Shown here piece by piece: positions 5,476 to 6,895 of a stretch of DNA of 6,895 bases. Source of the DNA: Candidatus Bathyarchaeota archaeon (lineage in GTDB: Archaea; Asgardarchaeota; Lokiarchaeia; Sigyniarchaeales; Sigyniarchaeaceae); the NCBI GenBank assembly GCA_014729935.1, contig WJJB01000479.1, positions 1 through 6,895 of the forward strand, in the 5' to 3' direction. The translations under genes and the position numbers were made by a program. The notes beneath the pieces were generated by a model. It saw only the letters and a list, made by a program, of their open reading frames with translations. It did no database searches and was not told the origin of the DNA. Within the stretch, counting starts at the first letter, position 1. Each line of letters opens with the position of its first letter.

Positions 5476-6552
5476 TTAAAACAGGTGAATGAATAGGACC
5501 ATGACGATGCCGCACACCAATGGATTCAACAAGTTATCGTTGATCGGCAAGCTCAGGATATCTATCATGAAGAAGGTGAGGGCTGTGAACGTGCTCGTAA
5601 TGATGATTCGAATCAGGTCGAAGCCTGACACCTGAAATGCTAGAAACATGAAAAATACGATGAAAAACGTCGATGCAGTCCCTGCAATGTATCCAATAAT
5701 GTTCTTTTCCTTGAAAAACTTGTACTTGCAGGATGGAAACACGCATTTCCCCGGTCGTGCTTTATCGAACGCTTTGCCGCCAATGCTTGCCATGGCATCG
5801 GATATGGAAGCAATTAATGTTACCGCCGAGAACACGGCGAAGGGAAATGGGAGGAATGGAATGAAGGAGAGCAAGATGAGCACCGTCGGTACGAATGTAT
5901 AGAGTTCCTTGTAATGCATGCGCTTTGTAAGTATATTCATGACCGAGGATGGGAGCAGATGGAAGATGGAAAGGCCTTTGTCCTCGAAAAAATGCGAGAG
6001 TCGCAGTATGTCGGCAGCGGCGAAGAGAAATAAGCCGCCAAAACCGCAATTAATGATGAGAAAGATACCAAGATCATGTCCCGTCACGAAATCCAATGAC
6101 AAGACCTCGACGAGACTACCACCGAGTAGGTAGGCTGCAAGCACAAAACTCGGGATAAATGCGTGGAACGCCTTGCGCAACACATCCTTGCGGAGGGAGT
6201 ATTCTTGGTCAAAAGCTTCAGCAAATTCCTTGAAATTCCTGGACTCTCGAAGGGTAACATCACGGCTCACCAGAACCTTTTCACGACCCACGATTATCAC
6301 CACGACAAGGAATACACCGATCATGGCAAATGCAGAAAACCAGTTGAAGGCTTCTTCCACGAACGGGTCGATTGCAGCAGAATAGGAAAACGGGTAGAAG
6401 ATGGAACCGACGAACCACATGATCGCATAAAGGAACTCATTCACGATGTCTTGGCGTGTCTTGGAAGGGAGCTTCCTGAGTCTCAGGGCAATCATGATGT
6501 AAATCGTGCCGAAAACGCACATGTACACGACCATTGGCATGGAGGATAGCAT
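5476..6552 (-). CDS. Dolichol kinase / CTP-dependent lipid kinase-type membrane protein
   Basis: Polytopic membrane protein of 358 aa. Residues from about 120 to the end match the CTP:phosphotransferase family of dolichol kinase (SEC59), yeast Dgk1 and phytol kinase: LRKAFHAF (125-132), AAADILRL (178-185), SDAMASIGGKAFDK (251-264) and, after a loop, EKNIIGYIAGT (282-292) in place of the usual K-T-x-E-G-S-x-A-G-T block. Such enzymes phosphorylate a polyprenol, phytol or diacylglycerol with CTP; in archaea dolichol phosphate for N-glycosylation or recycling of prenyl alcohols for membrane lipids are the likely roles, and I cannot choose between them. Many archaeal members are near 200 aa; this one has about 115 extra N-terminal residues with roughly three membrane segments (about 7-23, 40-60, 72-89) and a charged cytoplasmic-looking linker (90-122). 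A loop with C270 and C275 precedes the last block. It stands alone: 138 bases to the regulator and 148 to the decarboxylase. Confidence 0.8.
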   Translation of the reverse strand: MLSSMPMVVYMCVFGTIYIMIALRLRKLPSKTRQDIVNEFLYAIMWFVGSIFYPFSYSAAIDPFVEEAFNWFSAFAMIGVFLVVVIIVGREKVLVSRDVTLRESRNFKEFAEAFDQEYSLRKDVLRKAFHAFIPSFVLAAYLLGGSLVEVLSLDFVTGHDLGIFLIINCGFGGLFLFAAADILRLSHFFEDKGLSIFHLLPSSVMNILTKRMHYKELYTFVPTVLILLSFIPFLPFPFAVFSAVTLIASISDAMASIGGKAFDKARPGKCVFPSCKYKFFKEKNIIGYIAGTASTFFIVFFMFLAFQVSGFDLIRIIITSTFTALTFFMIDILSLPINDNLLNPLVCGIVMVLFIHLF

Positions 6553-6570
6553 TTTTCTTCTCGCGAGTGG

Positions 6571-6580
6571 GGATGTTAAT
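6571..6580 (-). promoter_or_regulatory. Possible TATA-like element of the lipid kinase gene
   Basis: ATTAACATCC on the minus strand is centred about 25 bases before ATG 6552, which would suit a leaderless or nearly leaderless transcript, and no clear ribosome site precedes that ATG. The match to a TATA box is weak. Confidence 0.25.
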
Positions 6581-6677
6581 GTTTGTAAGAGGCGGCACGA
6601 TGTGCCACCCCATCAATGGGAAACGCGGGAGGAACTATCTTGAATCACATTAAAAGATCTCCCACCGAATCCCGTTG

Positions 6678-6683
6678 AAAAAA
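6678..6683 (-). terminator. T-run, possible archaeal terminator of the AdoMet decarboxylase gene
   Basis: Six T in a row on the minus strand begin 17 bases after the decarboxylase stop codon, and a second shorter T run (CTTTTAAT) follows near 6657-6650. Archaeal termination depends mainly on such U-tracts and no strong hairpin is needed or seen. Confidence 0.4.
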
Positions 6684-6700
6684 TCGGAAGCCATCGCGTC

Positions 6701-6895
6701 CTAGATCGTGGTGATTTCATCGGTGATCTTGAACTTGCTTGGAGCGAGCCTCTCTTGCAGGAACCTTACCCCCCTTGCAGGGGTTGATCGATTGCCGCAT
6801 GTGAAGATCTCGACGTGGACAAATCTTTTCTCCGGCCACGTGTGAAACACGGCATGGGAATCTGCCAAGATCGCCATTAACGTGATTCCTTGGGG
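6701..6895 (-). CDS. speD: S-adenosylmethionine decarboxylase (SpeD/SpeH class), C-terminal part
   Basis: The last 64 codons of a small pyruvoyl-dependent decarboxylase, cut by the right edge of the window. Visible residues match the core of class 1B enzymes: GITLMAILADSH, then HTWPE, then FTCG. With S13 of the fragment as the pyruvoyl-forming serine, H18 and C33 fall at exactly the +5 and +20 positions of the catalytic His and Cys (Ser63, His68 and Cys83 of the Thermotoga enzyme). The role is polyamine synthesis, making decarboxylated AdoMet for spermidine; in some Crenarchaeota close relatives decarboxylate arginine, which cannot be excluded here. Self-cleavage normally occurs between Glu and Ser, and the residue before Ser is Asp here. 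Translation ends at TAG, and a T-run follows. The small chain lacks most of its N terminus, so substrate-specific residues there cannot be read. Confidence 0.9.
   Translation of the reverse strand, partial: PQGITLMAILADSHAVFHTWPEKRFVHVEIFTCGNRSTPARGVRFLQERLAPSKFKITDEITTI

Noticed and set aside
6163..6549. A 128-codon plus-strand frame opposite the lipid kinase gene
   Set aside because: The minus-strand product has clear family motifs and membrane segments; the plus-strand product is a shadow rich in His, Arg and Asp with no family likeness.
1..6895. CRISPR array, tRNA, rRNA or insertion sequence
   Set aside because: No regularly spaced repeats, no cloverleaf or rRNA-like segment, and no transposase or terminal inverted repeats were seen; the CARF-like regulator alone is not evidence of CRISPR.

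Overview
The window reads as archaeal DNA from an anaerobe with C1 and thiol/ferredoxin redox metabolism. The evidence is heterodisulfide reductase subunits HdrC and HdrB, a polyferredoxin of the type found with formylmethanofuran dehydrogenase (Fwd), an FwdB-like protein, a DUF6293/HFX_2341-type regulator (CARF-like domain plus winged helix), a dolichol-kinase-type CTP:lipid kinase, a small pyruvoyl S-adenosylmethionine decarboxylase, and TATA-like promoter elements. Genes are tightly packed and coding is uninterrupted. I cannot fix the phylum from sequence alone: a methanogen relative, an Archaeoglobus-like lineage or an Asgard archaeon would all fit.

Layout. From the left edge to 929 (+) lies a polyferredoxin with four [4Fe-4S] motifs, probably cut at its N terminus. 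It converges, with a 9-base gap, on an hdrC-hdrB operon on the minus strand (hdrB 939-1907, hdrC 1907-2446). A divergent promoter region (about 2447-2656) separates hdrC from a plus-strand pair: a Fes-domain/ferredoxin protein (2657-3127) and, three bases later, an FwdB-like molybdopterin-family protein (3131-4486). The latter overlaps tail-to-tail by 40 bases with the regulator on the minus strand (4447-5337). Further right, also on the minus strand, are a polytopic membrane kinase (5476-6552) and the 3' end of the AdoMet decarboxylase (6701-6895). No gene-free stretch exceeds 300 bases.

How the genes may work together. The iron-sulfur proteins look like a redox module related to the Hdr-Fwd assemblies of methanogens, in which a polyferredoxin wires HdrABC to Fwd. 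The FwdB-like protein, however, keeps the N-terminal [4Fe-4S] cysteines but has valine where catalytic FwdB carries the metal-binding Cys/Sec, and serine where I place the active-site Arg. HdrA and FwdA, FwdC and FwdD are not in the window. This points to a divergent complex whose reaction may not be CO2 reduction to formylmethanofuran. A perfect inverted repeat sits almost exactly midway between the two divergent TATA-like boxes of the hdr and fwd-like operons. A similar palindrome lies just downstream of the regulator's own TATA-like box, so the regulator is the obvious candidate to control the module.
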